This document shows positions 1 to 8,909 of a stretch of 39,972 nucleotides of DNA, in pieces. This DNA comes from an uncultured bacterium (GTDB lineage Bacteria > Desulfobacterota > Desulfovibrionia > Desulfovibrionales > Desulfovibrionaceae). Under the pieces are notes generated by a model. The model ran no database searches. It was not told the origin of the DNA and saw only the letters and a program-made list of their open reading frames with translations. How positions within the stretch are numbered: position 1 is the stretch's first letter; the number at the start of each line of letters is the position of its first letter. The DNA is taken from the NCBI GenBank assembly GCA_905215675.1, contig CAJMRA010000001.1, positions 1 to 39,972 on the forward strand, written 5' to 3'. A program made the translations under genes and the position numbers.

Positions 1-29
1 GTTTCCTTCCCCCCAGAAGAACAATTTTG

Positions 30-1166
30 TTAGACCCTGCGGCGGAACATGGCGACGGCCACGAGGATGCAGACCAGCGCGATGAGGGCGATCTTGCCCA
101 GACTGAAGAAGGCCGCCGCCGGAGAGATATCCTTGAGAAACACGCCTTGCGCCAGCGTGGTGAAGTGGCGGACGGGATTCAGTTCGCTGGCATACTGGAG
201 GAAGGGCGGCATGTTGATGACGGGCGTCACGGCCCCGGAAACGAGAATGCAGGGCACGCCGACGGTAAAGGCCCCCAGAAAGGCCTGCTGCTGGGTGGCG
301 GCGAGGGACGAGACCATGAGACCCACGCCGCCGGAGGCCAGCGCGAAGATGAAGACGGCGGCATAGAGCAGGAGAACGGAGCCGGTGAAGGGGACGCCGA
401 AGGCAAAGACGGTGATCAGCAGAAAGATGGTGCCGTGAATCAGTCCGACGATGCAGCCGGGCAGGAGTTTGGCGAGGGCGATTTCCGTCGGGGTTGCCGG
501 GGAGACGAGCAGCTGATCGAAGGTGCCGACTTCTCGTTCCCGCGCGACGGAAAGTCCGGTGACGACCAGCCCGAGCATGAAACTCAGCATGCCGATAAGG
601 TTGGGAAGAAAGAACCACTGGAATTCCAGATTGGGATTGAACCAGCAGCGGATATGCAGCGTCACGTCGGGAACGCCGGTGTGCCGTTGCGCCGCCATGC
701 GCGTGCGCGGCAGGGTGGCGGCCACGTCCGCAAGCATGGTTTGCAGGTAGTAGGCCGCAATCTGGGAGGCATTGGCGCGGCGACCGTCCAGAATGACCTG
801 TACCGCGGCTTCCGTTCCGGCGGCGGCCCTGCGGGACAGGTCGTGCGGCAGCACAAGCGCGAAGAGCGCGCGTTCCTCGTCGATGGCGGGCGCAATATCC
901 GCTTCGGACGACAGGAAAAATACATGGCGGAACGTGGGGGAACCGTGCAGGCGATGCACGATTTCCGCGGCAAGGGAGCCGCCGTCATGGTTCAGGACGG
1001 CCACGTCCACGTTGCGGACTTCCAGCGTTGCGGCCCAGCCGAAAAGCACGATCTGCATCAGGGGCGGCACGATCAGCATGATACGGGAGACGCGATTGCT
1101 GCAAAGGACCAGCAGTTCCTTGCGGACGATGGTCAGCAGACGCCGCCGGTTGGGGAAGGGGATCAT
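30..1166 (-). CDS. ybhR: ABC-2 type exporter permease, YbhR-like
   Basis: Inner-membrane permease subunit of an ABC exporter, 378 residues, close to the usual length of YbhR. It starts with an amphipathic segment and a first membrane helix (about residues 20-45). A large periplasmic domain follows (about 46-175), then five hydrophobic segments in the C-terminal half. Recognisable features are the region with WFNPNLEFQWF before the second helix, the SVAREREVGTFDQLLVSP motif after it, and the C-terminal MFRRRV. These match what I recall of E. coli YbhR and the ABC-2 permease family. The ATG overlaps the stop of the upstream permease (ATGA), which fixes the start. It is the last gene of a ybhG-F-S-R operon; with YbhS it should form the membrane heterodimer driven by YbhF. 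The substrate is unknown; related systems export cations or drugs. Confidence 0.9.
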   Translation of the reverse strand: MIPFPNRRRLLTIVRKELLVLCSNRVSRIMLIVPPLMQIVLFGWAATLEVRNVDVAVLNHDGGSLAAEIVHRLHGSPTFRHVFFLSSEADIAPAIDEERALFALVLPHDLSRRAAAGTEAAVQVILDGRRANASQIAAYYLQTMLADVAATLPRTRMAAQRHTGVPDVTLHIRCWFNPNLEFQWFFLPNLIGMLSFMLGLVVTGLSVAREREVGTFDQLLVSPATPTEIALAKLLPGCIVGLIHGTIFLLITVFAFGVPFTGSVLLLYAAVFIFALASGGVGLMVSSLAATQQQAFLGAFTVGVPCILVSGAVTPVINMPPFLQYASELNPVRHFTTLAQGVFLKDISPAAAFFSLGKIALIALVCILVAVAMFRRRV

Positions 1167-2290
1167 CGGTCCAGCCTCTTTTGCAGATTGTGATAGGTCA
1201 GGCCGAGGAAGACGGCCGCCAGCAGGGCCATGAAGCCGAGGGCATGCAGGAAGACCGGCCAGACATCCCCGGCCAGAAAGATGGTACGCATGCAGGTATT
1301 GAAGTAGCTTGCCGGGATGAGGCGCGTCACGGCCTGCAAGAGCGGCGGCATGCTGTTGATGTCGAAGACGAAGCCGGAGAGCAGCAGGGCGGGCAGAAAG
1401 CCGGAGAAAAGACCGGCTTCCGCCGCGACGAGCTGCGTTCGGAAGGTCGTGGAGATCAGCAGGCCCTGTCCCAGCGCGCAGCACATGAAGACGGACGACA
1501 GCAGCAGGAGAGCGGCGACGGAACCGCGAAAGGGCACGTCGAAGAGCAGCACCGCCGTCACGCTGCACAGGCCCATGCTGAAAATGCCCATGCAGAAATA
1601 GGGAATGAGCTTGCCCAGCAGGAGCTGGCAGCGGCTGACGGGCGTGGCGAACATGGCTTCCATGGTGCCGCGCTCCCATTCCCGGGCAAAGACCAGCGAG
1701 GTGAGCAGCGTGCCGATCAGGGTCATGATGACGGTGACGGCTCCCGGCACCAGAAAATGGACGCTGCGGGCGGTGGGATTGTACCAGATGCGCGGCTCCA
1801 GACGCAGCGCGGCCTCGGCCGGGCGTCCTCCGGGGAGAAAGGTTTCCTGCCAGCGCAGGACAACGCCCTGTCCGTAGCTCTGGATAAAGGTGGCGACATT
1901 GGGTTCCGTGCCGTCCACCACAAGAAGCGCTTCCGCCGCGTTGCCGCGTTGCAGCGCGGCGTCCATGTCCTGCCGCAGGACAAGAACGCCCTGAACGACG
2001 GAGTCGCGCATCAGGCGTTCGGCTTCGTCCATATCCCGCACGGGATGGGTCTGGAACCAGGGAGAATTGGCAAAGGCGGCCTCAAGGCTGCGGGACTGCA
2101 TGCCGCCGCTCTGATTGAGCACCGCCAGTTGCAGGATACCGGGATCAAGGCTGATGCCGAAACCGAAAATGAACAGGAAGAGCAGCGGCAGGACGCCGGC
2201 CACGAGATAGGAGGAGGGATCGCGGACGATCTGGCGAAATTCCTTGAGAATGAGCGCGCCGAGCCGACGCATCCACAGACCGCTGTTCAT
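1163..2290 (-). CDS. ybhS: ABC-2 type exporter permease, YbhS-like
   Basis: Second permease of the exporter, 375 residues. It has the same plan as its downstream partner: an N-terminal helix (about residues 25-45), a long periplasmic domain, then five hydrophobic segments. Diagnostic stretches are the N-terminal LILKEFRQIVRDPSSY, the WYNPTARSVHFLVPG segment and the FAREWERGTMEAMFATPVS motif, all typical of the YhhJ/YbhS/YbhR ABC-2 group. The start is set by a 4-bp ATGA overlap with the ATPase stop, and its own stop overlaps the ybhR start in the same way. This implies translational coupling and fixed stoichiometry. Upstream in-frame extensions would run far into ybhF and are not credible. Confidence 0.9.
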   Translation of the reverse strand: MNSGLWMRRLGALILKEFRQIVRDPSSYLVAGVLPLLFLFIFGFGISLDPGILQLAVLNQSGGMQSRSLEAAFANSPWFQTHPVRDMDEAERLMRDSVVQGVLVLRQDMDAALQRGNAAEALLVVDGTEPNVATFIQSYGQGVVLRWQETFLPGGRPAEAALRLEPRIWYNPTARSVHFLVPGAVTVIMTLIGTLLTSLVFAREWERGTMEAMFATPVSRCQLLLGKLIPYFCMGIFSMGLCSVTAVLLFDVPFRGSVAALLLLSSVFMCCALGQGLLISTTFRTQLVAAEAGLFSGFLPALLLSGFVFDINSMPPLLQAVTRLIPASYFNTCMRTIFLAGDVWPVFLHALGFMALLAAVFLGLTYHNLQKRLDR

Positions 2291-4041
2291 GCCGGTTCTC
2301 CTGTTGCCCGCTGTTCCTCGATGCAGGCGATGAAGGCTTCTTCCAGCGTGGGATCGGCGCGGCCGGTCGTGCGGGCGCATTCTTCCTTGAGGGCGTCCGG
2401 GGTTCCCATGCGGATGACCGCGCCGTTGTTGATCAGGGCGAGGCGATCGCAGTATTCCGCTTCCTCCATGAAATGGGTCGTGACGAGGACCGCGGTTCCG
2501 GCGGCCGTCAGGGCCAGAATATGCTTCCAGAAATCGCGCCGGGTACGGGCGTCCACGCCGGAGGTCGGTTCGTCGAGAAAAAGGACCGGCGGTTCGTGCA
2601 GCGTGGCGCACAGCAGCGCCAGCCGCTGCTTCTGTCCGAGCGGCAGTTCCTCCGTCCTCTGGCGCAGGGCGTCCTGAAGGCCCAGCGCGGCGCACAGCTC
2701 GGGAATACGTTCGTCCTGCCGTTGCCGGGGCACGCCGTAGAGATCGGCGACGACGCGGATATTCTGCCGGACCGTCAGTTCGGGATACAGCGAAAACTTT
2801 TGCGCCATGTAGCCCAGGCGGGCGCGGGCGGCGCTGCCGGCCCGCAGCAGGTCCACGCCGTCCACGGCGCACCGGCCTGCGGTAGGCCGGGACAGTCCGC
2901 ACAGCATGCGGAAGGTGGTGGACTTGCCCGCCCCGTTGGGGCCCAGAAGACCGAAAATTTCGCCCGCATGGACGTTGAAGCTGATGTCGTCGGCGGCCGT
3001 GAAGGACCCGAAGCGTTTTGTCAGGCCGCGCGCGACAATGCGTTCCGTCTGTTCGGTCCGCGAGGTCCCGGCGTCAAGGCGGCCGAAGGGGGAAGGCGCG
3101 CGCAGCATGCCGCCCAGCGCGCTCATATAGGCGTCCTCAAGCCGGGGAGAGGCAGGCATGCCGTTGTCCAGAAGACGGGCGCGGGTCGTTTCCGGCGCGT
3201 TTTCGCTCAGGACAACCCGCAGCGAACCGCCCTGCACGACCACGTCGTCCACGCCGTCGCGCTGCATCCATTCCTGAAGGACGCGGCGGCGCTCGTTCCG
3301 GGCGGGCGAGAGAAGAAAGACCCTTCCCCGCGCCCGATCGGCCATGGCCTGCGGCGGACCGGCGTAAAGCAGGCGGCCTTCGTCCAGCATGAGGATTTCC
3401 GGGCAGCGGGCGGCTTCGTCAAGATAGGCCGTGGACCAGATGATGGTCATGCCGTTGCGGCTCAGTTCGCCGACCATTTCCCAGAGTTCGCGGCGCGAGA
3501 GCGGATCGACGCCCACGCCGGGTTCGTCGAGAAGCAGCAGACGGGGCGCGCCCAGCAGGGCGCAGGCAATGCCCAGTTTCTGCTTCATGCCGCCGGAAAG
3601 ACGGCCCGCAAGCCGTTCGGTAAAGGGAGCCAGCGAGGTAAAGGACAGCAGACGGGCGAAGACGGCGGCGCGTTCCTCGCCTTCCACGCCGCGCAGGCGG
3701 GCATGGAGTTCCAGATTGGCCCGGACGGTCAGGTCCTCGTACAGACCGAAGCGCTGGGGCATGTAGCCGATGCTGTTGGGAGAGGCGGCGAGCAGGGCCG
3801 ACGCCTCCATGCCGAAAATGCGGACGTCGCCGCCGGAAGGGCGCATGAGGCCCGCCACAAGGCGGAGCAGCGTCGTCTTGCCCGCGGCGTCGGGACCCAC
3901 AAGGCCGGTAATGCGTCCCGGAGTTATGCGGGCGTCAATGCCGCGCAGGGCCTCCCGCGCGCCGAAGCGCATGCGCAGGCCGCGCAGGACGACGGCGGCG
4001 TCGGCCTCGCCGCGCGCATCCGGGGCGGGGCGCGTCGTCAT
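2287..4041 (-). CDS. ybhF: Double-ATPase subunit of ABC exporter, YbhF-like
   Basis: ATP-hydrolysing subunit with two nucleotide-binding domains in one 584-residue chain, as in YbhF. Domain 1 (about residues 17-250) has Walker A GPDAAGKT (49-56), signature LSGGMKQ (148-154) and Walker B LLLLDEP (168-174). The switch histidine position reads STAYLDEA, with Ala205 where His is expected. Domain 2 (about 334-560) has Walker A GPNGAGKST (367-375), a degenerate signature LPLGQKQR, Walker B VLFLDEPT and an intact TTHFMEEA with His523. One site may therefore be catalytically weak, an asymmetry common in ABC exporters. It overlaps its neighbours by 4 bp on both sides. The ATG at 4041 is chosen because the region upstream belongs to ybhG. 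Confidence 0.92.
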   Translation of the reverse strand: MTTRPAPDARGEADAAVVLRGLRMRFGAREALRGIDARITPGRITGLVGPDAAGKTTLLRLVAGLMRPSGGDVRIFGMEASALLAASPNSIGYMPQRFGLYEDLTVRANLELHARLRGVEGEERAAVFARLLSFTSLAPFTERLAGRLSGGMKQKLGIACALLGAPRLLLLDEPGVGVDPLSRRELWEMVGELSRNGMTIIWSTAYLDEAARCPEILMLDEGRLLYAGPPQAMADRARGRVFLLSPARNERRRVLQEWMQRDGVDDVVVQGGSLRVVLSENAPETTRARLLDNGMPASPRLEDAYMSALGGMLRAPSPFGRLDAGTSRTEQTERIVARGLTKRFGSFTAADDISFNVHAGEIFGLLGPNGAGKSTTFRMLCGLSRPTAGRCAVDGVDLLRAGSAARARLGYMAQKFSLYPELTVRQNIRVVADLYGVPRQRQDERIPELCAALGLQDALRQRTEELPLGQKQRLALLCATLHEPPVLFLDEPTSGVDARTRRDFWKHILALTAAGTAVLVTTHFMEEAEYCDRLALINNGAVIRMGTPDALKEECARTTGRADPTLEEAFIACIEEQRATGEPA

Positions 4042-5045
4042 GAGGGGGTGCCCTCCGCCTCCGGCAGAAAGACGCGCACGGGCATGCCCTGCCGCATGAT
4101 GTTGTCGGGGTCCTCCACCTGAACCCGGATGCGGTATACCAGCGAGGTGCGCACCTCGTACGTTTCCACATTCTTGGGCGTGAATTCCGCGGCGGGCGCC
4201 ACGTAGCCCACATGCCCGGCAAAGCGGCGTCCGGGGGCGGCGTCCGTTTCGGCTTCCACGCGCATGCCGGGGCGGATGCGTCCCAGACGGGGTTCGTCCA
4301 CATAGACGCGCAGCCACACGGGATTGACGAGACTCAGCGTATAGACCGTCTGTCCCGCGTCCACGATGGCCCCCGCCTCGCGCGCCCGCGTCAGCACGAC
4401 GCCGTCCTGCGGAGCCTTCAGTTCGGCGTCCTGCACATGGATGACCGCCTGTTGCAGGCTTGCCCGCGTCGCGGCCACGACGGCGCGCTGCGCCAGTATT
4501 TCCTCCTCGCGGTAACCGGCGCTGACCAGCGCGAGCTGTTCCCGGGCGGCTTTCTGCTTGGCGGCCGCGTTGCGGTAGGTACCGCGGGCGTTGTCCAGCT
4601 CCTTCTGGGAAACGGCATTGCCCGAGCGCATGGCTTCCACGCGGTGCAGATTGATGCGGGCGTTTTCGGCAAGGGCCGCGGCGGCGGCCTCATCGGCCCG
4701 GGCACCGGCTATTTCCTCGCTGCGGTAGCCGCTTTCCAGCCGTTGCAGGGTCGCTTCCTGCTGCGCCAGCTGGGCGCGGGTACGGGCCTCCTCGGCTTCC
4801 AGAAGATCCGTCTCCAGACGCGCCAGCGTCTGGCCCTTGCGCACGCTTTCCCCCTCTTCGACCAGAACGGCGGCAATACGGCCGCCGACACGGAAGCCCA
4901 CGTCCACCTGACGTATTTCCACATTGCCGTGGAGGACGTTTTCTCCGGCGTCATCGGCGCGGCGCGTCCAGAAAAAGACCGCAAGAAGAATGATGGCGAT
5001 GACGGCGCCCAGGGCCGCCGTGGAAGGGTGCAGGGCATGGGGCAT
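4038..5045 (-). CDS. ybhG: HlyD/YbhG-type membrane fusion protein
   Basis: Periplasmic adaptor linking the inner-membrane ABC pump to an outer-membrane channel. It is 335 residues long with one N-terminal membrane anchor (about residues 9-26). Next come the first lipoyl half (VDVGFRVGGRIAAVLVEEGE) and a long alanine/glutamate-rich coiled-coil hairpin (about 80-190). The second lipoyl half (LKAPQDGVVLTRAREAGAIV) and beta-barrel segments follow. This is the usual HlyD/EmrA/YbhG order. The ATG at 5045 is preceded by GGAGG at good spacing; a longer in-frame reading from 5168 adds 41 unlikely residues and was dropped. It is the first gene of the four-gene exporter operon, divergent from the small EamA-type gene. 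No dedicated outer-membrane factor is visible, so a TolC-like protein encoded elsewhere is presumed. Confidence 0.9.
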   Translation of the reverse strand: MPHALHPSTAALGAVIAIILLAVFFWTRRADDAGENVLHGNVEIRQVDVGFRVGGRIAAVLVEEGESVRKGQTLARLETDLLEAEEARTRAQLAQQEATLQRLESGYRSEEIAGARADEAAAAALAENARINLHRVEAMRSGNAVSQKELDNARGTYRNAAAKQKAAREQLALVSAGYREEEILAQRAVVAATRASLQQAVIHVQDAELKAPQDGVVLTRAREAGAIVDAGQTVYTLSLVNPVWLRVYVDEPRLGRIRPGMRVEAETDAAPGRRFAGHVGYVAPAAEFTPKNVETYEVRTSLVYRIRVQVEDPDNIMRQGMPVRVFLPEAEGTPS

Positions 5046-5228
5046 GGCGTCCTCCGGGAAAAGGTCCGGGCTGTCGGGGAAATTGCGCCGCCTGACGGTC
5101 GGCTGTCTCCATGATAGACCGGAGCGCGCGGGGAGGCAATGGGCTGTTTTTGAAAGGGAAGCCCGCAAGCGCCGCTATTTATTTTGAAAAGTGATGCGCG
5201 TAGCATACCCGGCAAGGAGGATGGTCCC

Positions 5229-5642
5229 ATGTGGAAATGGTATGCGTTGCTGTCGGCGATTTTTGCCGCCCTGACGGCGATTTTTTCCAAGCTGGGTGTG
5301 CGGAATGTGAATCCTGATCTTGCGACGGCCCTGCGGGTCAGCGTGATTCTTGTCATGACGTGGGGCATTGCCCTGTGCGGCGGCGGGCTGCGCCATCTCA
5401 AGGAGGTTGACGGCCGTTCCCTGCTGTTCCTGATTCTGTCGGCGCTGGCCACGGGCGCGTCGTGGCTGTTCTATTTCCGGGCCCTGCAATGCGGCGACGC
5501 CTCCAAGGTCGCGCCCATAGACAAGCTCAGCGTCGCCATCACCATCTTTCTTTCCATTGTGCTGCTGGGCGAACCGGCGGAACTCAAGACCATTCTGGGC
5601 GGTCTGCTGATTACCTGTGGATCGCTGGTGCTGCTCTTGTAG
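5229..5642 (+). CDS. Small EamA/DMT-family membrane protein
   Basis: A 137-residue hydrophobic protein with four to five membrane segments (about residues 3-21, 32-50, 65-83, 100-115 and 118-136). The sequence matches a half-size EamA module: an N-terminal WYALLSAIFAALTAIFSKLG, the mid-protein FYFRALQCGDASKVAPIDKLS and a terminal LGGLLITCGSLVLLL. Full-length drug/metabolite transporters carry two such modules, whereas half-size members act as dimers. The start at 5229 follows AAGGAGGA at about 8 bp; an upstream in-frame ATG at 5184 has no such site. It is transcribed divergently from the ybh operon. Substrate unknown. Confidence 0.85.
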   Translation: MWKWYALLSAIFAALTAIFSKLGVRNVNPDLATALRVSVILVMTWGIALCGGGLRHLKEVDGRSLLFLILSALATGASWLFYFRALQCGDASKVAPIDKLSVAITIFLSIVLLGEPAELKTILGGLLITCGSLVLLL

Positions 5643-5643
5643 G

Positions 5644-5814
5644 GGAGAAAGCCCGTCCATATCTTCCACATGCAGGTTGACGCCCGCGCCTTCCTTTGCC
5701 AGTCTGGAAGACACGGGAGAGGCTGCGGCCTCTGCCTGCATGGGCGGCTCCGAAACCCCAGCATTTGAGTCTGCTGGTAACGATGACGAGCCGCCCTTTT
5801 TTGTTCTCCAGCCC
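5644..5814. repeat. Dispersed repeat, copy A
   Basis: Non-coding stretch directly after the EamA-type gene that recurs at 39652-39822 in the same orientation without indels. The two copies are identical over 42 bp at the left end (5647-5688) and 23 bp at the right end (5792-5814), with scattered substitutions between. Read on the minus strand, both copies stay open for about 59 codons with the ends conserved. However, most internal differences change the amino acid, so a coding role is not supported. The element class is not recognised. Each copy has a REP-like palindrome beside it. Confidence 0.85.
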
Positions 5815-5832
5815 TCGACAGCGGTTTTTCCG

Positions 5833-5899
5833 CTCACTTTGGGCCGGGCGGCGCTGTGCCGCCGCTTCGCGTTTTACCTTTTTCAAAGCTAAAACGCTC
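5833..5899 (-). repeat. REP-like palindromic element
   Basis: A 67-bp element that is the reverse complement, with a few substitutions, of 39846-39912. It contains an imperfect hairpin (5869-5897, arms GCGTTTTACCTTT and its near complement) and a GC-rich block with GCCGGGCGGCGC. Shorter relatives lie at 7450-7484 and 12404-12450. Nothing else was found between here and the start of manB at 6040. Confidence 0.8.
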
Positions 5900-6039
5900 C
5901 AGGGGGAAAGCCCGCGCACGGGGCGCACGACGCGGTTTTTCGCTGGAGCGGAACCGTGAAAAGGCGTAGGATATTTTTGCAGGGATGAACGGACGGAGCC
6001 AGCCGCGAACACTGAACGTAAAAATCACAAGGATGTCCC

Positions 6040-7440
6040 ATGCAGGAAGAACTGCGCTGTTTCAAGGCCTATGATATCCGGGGGCGGTTTCCCTACCCCC
6101 TGTCCCGCGAACTGGCGTTTGCGCTGGGCAGGGCCGTTGCGAGTGAATTGCAGGCGCGTCGCGTGGTTGTGGGACATGACGTGCGCCTGTCCGGTCCCGA
6201 GCTGGCGGCCGCGCTGTATGCCGGTCTTGCGGAAGAGGGCGTTTCCGTCGCGTCCATCGGTCTCTGCGGCACCGAGGAAATCTATTATGCCGCCGCTCAC
6301 GGCAATTTTGATGTCGGCATCATGATTACCGGCAGTCACAATCCGGCGGATGAAAACGGTTTCAAGCTGGTGCGCCGCGGCGCCGTTCCCGTCAGCGGTG
6401 ATTCCGGCCTGAACGCGCTGCGGGATCGCGCGGCCATGTGGGCGGGCATGTCGGCGCTGCCGGAACCGGAACGCGTTCCCGAGCCGGAGCGGGTCTCCTT
6501 TCGCGAGGAGTATATCCGTCGGCTGCTGGCATATGCTGCGCCGGAAGCGCGCCGCGCCTCCGGCAGAAAGTCCCTGCGCATTGTTGCGGACGCTGGCAAC
6601 GGTTGTGCCGGACCGGTGGCGCGTGCGCTGGCCGCGTCCCTGCCGTTCGACATGATATTCCTGCATGAGGAACCGGACGGCGCTTTCCCCAACGGCGTCC
6701 CGAATCCCCTGCTGCCGGAACGGCGCAGCGCGACGGCGGAAGCCGTCCGCCGTGCCGACGCCGATCTGGGCGTCGCGTGGGACGGCGATTTCGATCGCTG
6801 CTTTTTCTATGACGGCGAGGGGAATTTCATCGAAGGCTATTACTGCGTGGGGCTGCTGGCCGGGGAAATCCTGCGCCATGCCCCCGGCGGCAACATCGTG
6901 CATGACACGCGCGTTTACTGGAATACGCGCGAGATTGTACGGGCGGCGGGCGGCGTGCCGATCATGGGCAAGACCGGCCATGCCTTCATGAAGGAACGCA
7001 TGCGGGCGGAAGACGCGGTCTATGGCGGAGAAATGAGCGCCCACCATTATTTCCGCGAGTTCGCCTATTGCGATTCCGGCATGCTGCCGTGGCTGCTTGT
7101 GGCGAACATCCTGCTTCGTACCGGAAGACCCCTGAGCGATCTGGTGCGCGAGCGCATGGCGGCCTATCCCTGCAGCGGAGAGATCAACCGGCGTGTGGAG
7201 AACGCTCCGGAGCTTATGGAGCTTGTACGGCGGCGGTATGCCGGATCGGCGACGTACGAGGACGCGCTGGACGGCGTCAATCTCGAATTTCCCGAATGGC
7301 GCTTCAATCTGCGCATGTCCAATACGGAACCGCTGCTGCGGCTCAATGTCGAAACGCGGGGCGACAGGGCCCTGCTTGAGGACAGGACGGGAGAACTCCT
7401 GCGCTTTCTTGAGGAGCGGGGCGGGGCCGTGCCCGCTTAG
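6040..7440 (+). CDS. manB: Phosphomannomutase/phosphoglucomutase
   Basis: Converts mannose-6-phosphate to mannose-1-phosphate (possibly also the glucose pair) in the cytoplasm, feeding GDP-mannose synthesis. The 466-residue length is usual for the alpha-D-phosphohexomutase family. Four signatures are intact: the phosphoserine loop TGSHNP with Ser99; the metal loop DGDFDR (248-253); the sugar-specificity loop GEMSAHHYF (330-338); and a C-terminal phosphate-binding loop reading SNTEPLLRLNVETR. The ATG at 6040 follows AAGGA at 6029-6033. It faces the minus-strand glycan locus and is separated from it by a perfect hairpin. With ManC, Gmd and Fcl of that locus it completes a route from mannose-6-phosphate to GDP-L-fucose. 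PMM versus PGM preference cannot be decided here. Confidence 0.93.
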   Translation: MQEELRCFKAYDIRGRFPYPLSRELAFALGRAVASELQARRVVVGHDVRLSGPELAAALYAGLAEEGVSVASIGLCGTEEIYYAAAHGNFDVGIMITGSHNPADENGFKLVRRGAVPVSGDSGLNALRDRAAMWAGMSALPEPERVPEPERVSFREEYIRRLLAYAAPEARRASGRKSLRIVADAGNGCAGPVARALAASLPFDMIFLHEEPDGAFPNGVPNPLLPERRSATAEAVRRADADLGVAWDGDFDRCFFYDGEGNFIEGYYCVGLLAGEILRHAPGGNIVHDTRVYWNTREIVRAAGGVPIMGKTGHAFMKERMRAEDAVYGGEMSAHHYFREFAYCDSGMLPWLLVANILLRTGRPLSDLVRERMAAYPCSGEINRRVENAPELMELVRRRYAGSATYEDALDGVNLEFPEWRFNLRMSNTEPLLRLNVETRGDRALLEDRTGELLRFLEERGGAVPA

Positions 7441-7449
7441 AGCAATTTT

Positions 7450-7484
7450 AGAGCGTTTCACCTTTTTCAAAGGTGAAACGCTCT
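7450..7484. terminator. Perfect hairpin between convergent genes
   Basis: A 16-bp perfect stem (7450-7465 with 7469-7484) around a TTC loop, only 9 bp after the manB stop and before the 3' end of the convergent glycosyltransferase. A T-rich tract lies inside the stem rather than after it. It is probably a bidirectional transcription barrier; its arms match the dispersed REP-like family. Confidence 0.7.
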
Positions 7485-7578
7485 CGAGAAAGAGCTGTAA
7501 AGTTTGTGTCGCATACGCCCCGGCGGGCATGCGGTGCTGACGGCCGTTCCGGGAACGGCGCGCGTTACCGGGGGGCCG

Positions 7579-8733
7579 TCAGTCCGTCCGGGGAGGCGCG
7601 ACGCCATCCAGCGTCTCCAGAATGACGTCGAGCATGGCCCGGCGGAACGCCCGGTGCGAAAAGGTCGCCGCATGCGCGCGCAGCGTTTCCGCCGACCAGT
7701 GATCGCCTTCGCTCTCAAAGGCTTTGAGGGCGTCGAGCAGGGCGCGCGGGCTTTGCCCGGTAAAGAAGCGCCCTGTTTTCCCGTCAATGACGGTATCGAG
7801 AGCGCCGCCCGCCCGGAAGGCGACGACGGGCCGTCCCGCGGCCATGGCTTCGACGGGCGTAATGCCGAAGTCCTCCTGTCCGGGGAGCAGAAATGCCTTG
7901 CAGCCGGCGAGCAGGGGCGGCACAAGCGCGTCGTCCACCCGGCCCAGAAAACGGATCGTCGGTCCGGCAAGCCGTTGCAGGCGCGCCTTTTCCGGGCCGT
8001 CTCCCGCTATGACGAGAGGGAGCCCCCCGGCGTTGCAGGCTTCCACGGCCAGATCGATTCTTTTGTAACAGACCAGTTCCCCCAGACAGAGATAATAGGA
8101 CCGCGCCGTCATGCCGTGAGGCAGCAGCGTCATGTCCGGACGGGCGAAGCGTTCCACATCGACGGGCGGGTGGATCACGACGGAGTCCCGCCCCCACCAG
8201 CGCCGGATTCTCCGTTGTACGGCGCTGGAATTGGCAACAATGGCGTCGACGCGCTGGGCCGAAATGTAATCCCATTGACGCAGACGGGGAAAAAGCAGGC
8301 GCATGCCCAGGCGGGTGACGATATCCGCCGAGGCGAGATAATCGGGATAGGCGTCCCAGAGGTAGCGCATGGGGGAATGGCAATAGCAGATGTGCGGCGT
8401 TTCCGCCCGGGTGACGACGCCCTTTGCCGGGCCGGATTCGCTGGACAGCACGAGATCGTAGGCGCGCAGATCCAGTTGTTCGAGCGCCAGCGGCATCAGC
8501 GGCAGATAGCGCTGGTAATGCCGCACGCTGCCGGGGAGCTTCTGGATGAACGTCGTATGGATGGCGTGGGAGCGCAGGGCGGGCGAGAGTTCCCCGGGGG
8601 AAACCACGTGCGTGAAGATGTCGGCCTGCGGAAAGATGTCGCACAGGGCTTCCAGAACTTTTTCGCCGCCGCGCATGGTCGTCAGCCAGTAATGGACGAT
8701 GGCGACGCGAAGATCGGACAGGGTGGAATGCAT
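7579..8733 (-). CDS. GT4-family glycosyltransferase
   Basis: Cytoplasmic GT-B retaining glycosyltransferase, 384 residues from the chosen start. The N-terminal Rossmann domain opens with LRVAIVHYWLTTMRGGEKVLE (the glycine-rich acceptor-side loop). The C-terminal donor domain has GELVCYKRIDLAVEA, VIAGDGPE and an EX7E pair (Glu287, Glu295 in EDFGITPVE). The family includes mannosyltransferases of O-antigen synthesis, which suits a GDP-mannose locus. It is the last gene of the locus and ends before the 7450-7484 hairpin. The start is uncertain: an in-frame GTG at 8913 overlaps the upstream stop as GTGA and would add 60 residues that look unlike family N-termini. The ATG at 8733 fits the fold but lacks a clear ribosome-binding site. 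Confidence 0.85.
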   Translation of the reverse strand: MHSTLSDLRVAIVHYWLTTMRGGEKVLEALCDIFPQADIFTHVVSPGELSPALRSHAIHTTFIQKLPGSVRHYQRYLPLMPLALEQLDLRAYDLVLSSESGPAKGVVTRAETPHICYCHSPMRYLWDAYPDYLASADIVTRLGMRLLFPRLRQWDYISAQRVDAIVANSSAVQRRIRRWWGRDSVVIHPPVDVERFARPDMTLLPHGMTARSYYLCLGELVCYKRIDLAVEACNAGGLPLVIAGDGPEKARLQRLAGPTIRFLGRVDDALVPPLLAGCKAFLLPGQEDFGITPVEAMAAGRPVVAFRAGGALDTVIDGKTGRFFTGQSPRALLDALKAFESEGDHWSAETLRAHAATFSHRAFRRAMLDVILETLDGVAPPRTD

Positions 8734-8909
8734 GGATGTCTGGGGGCTGGATGGTGAGCGCCGCGTCCGGTACGCCGCCGGGCGAACGCGGCGCGGGAAA
8801 AACGTCTCTTCCGGCGCTTCTCCGGCGTTTTCGGCCGGGGGGAAGGAAACCTGTCGCGACGTTCCCGGAGCATGGAGAGCGCCGTTGACAACAGGGATCG
8901 GCCTTTGCG

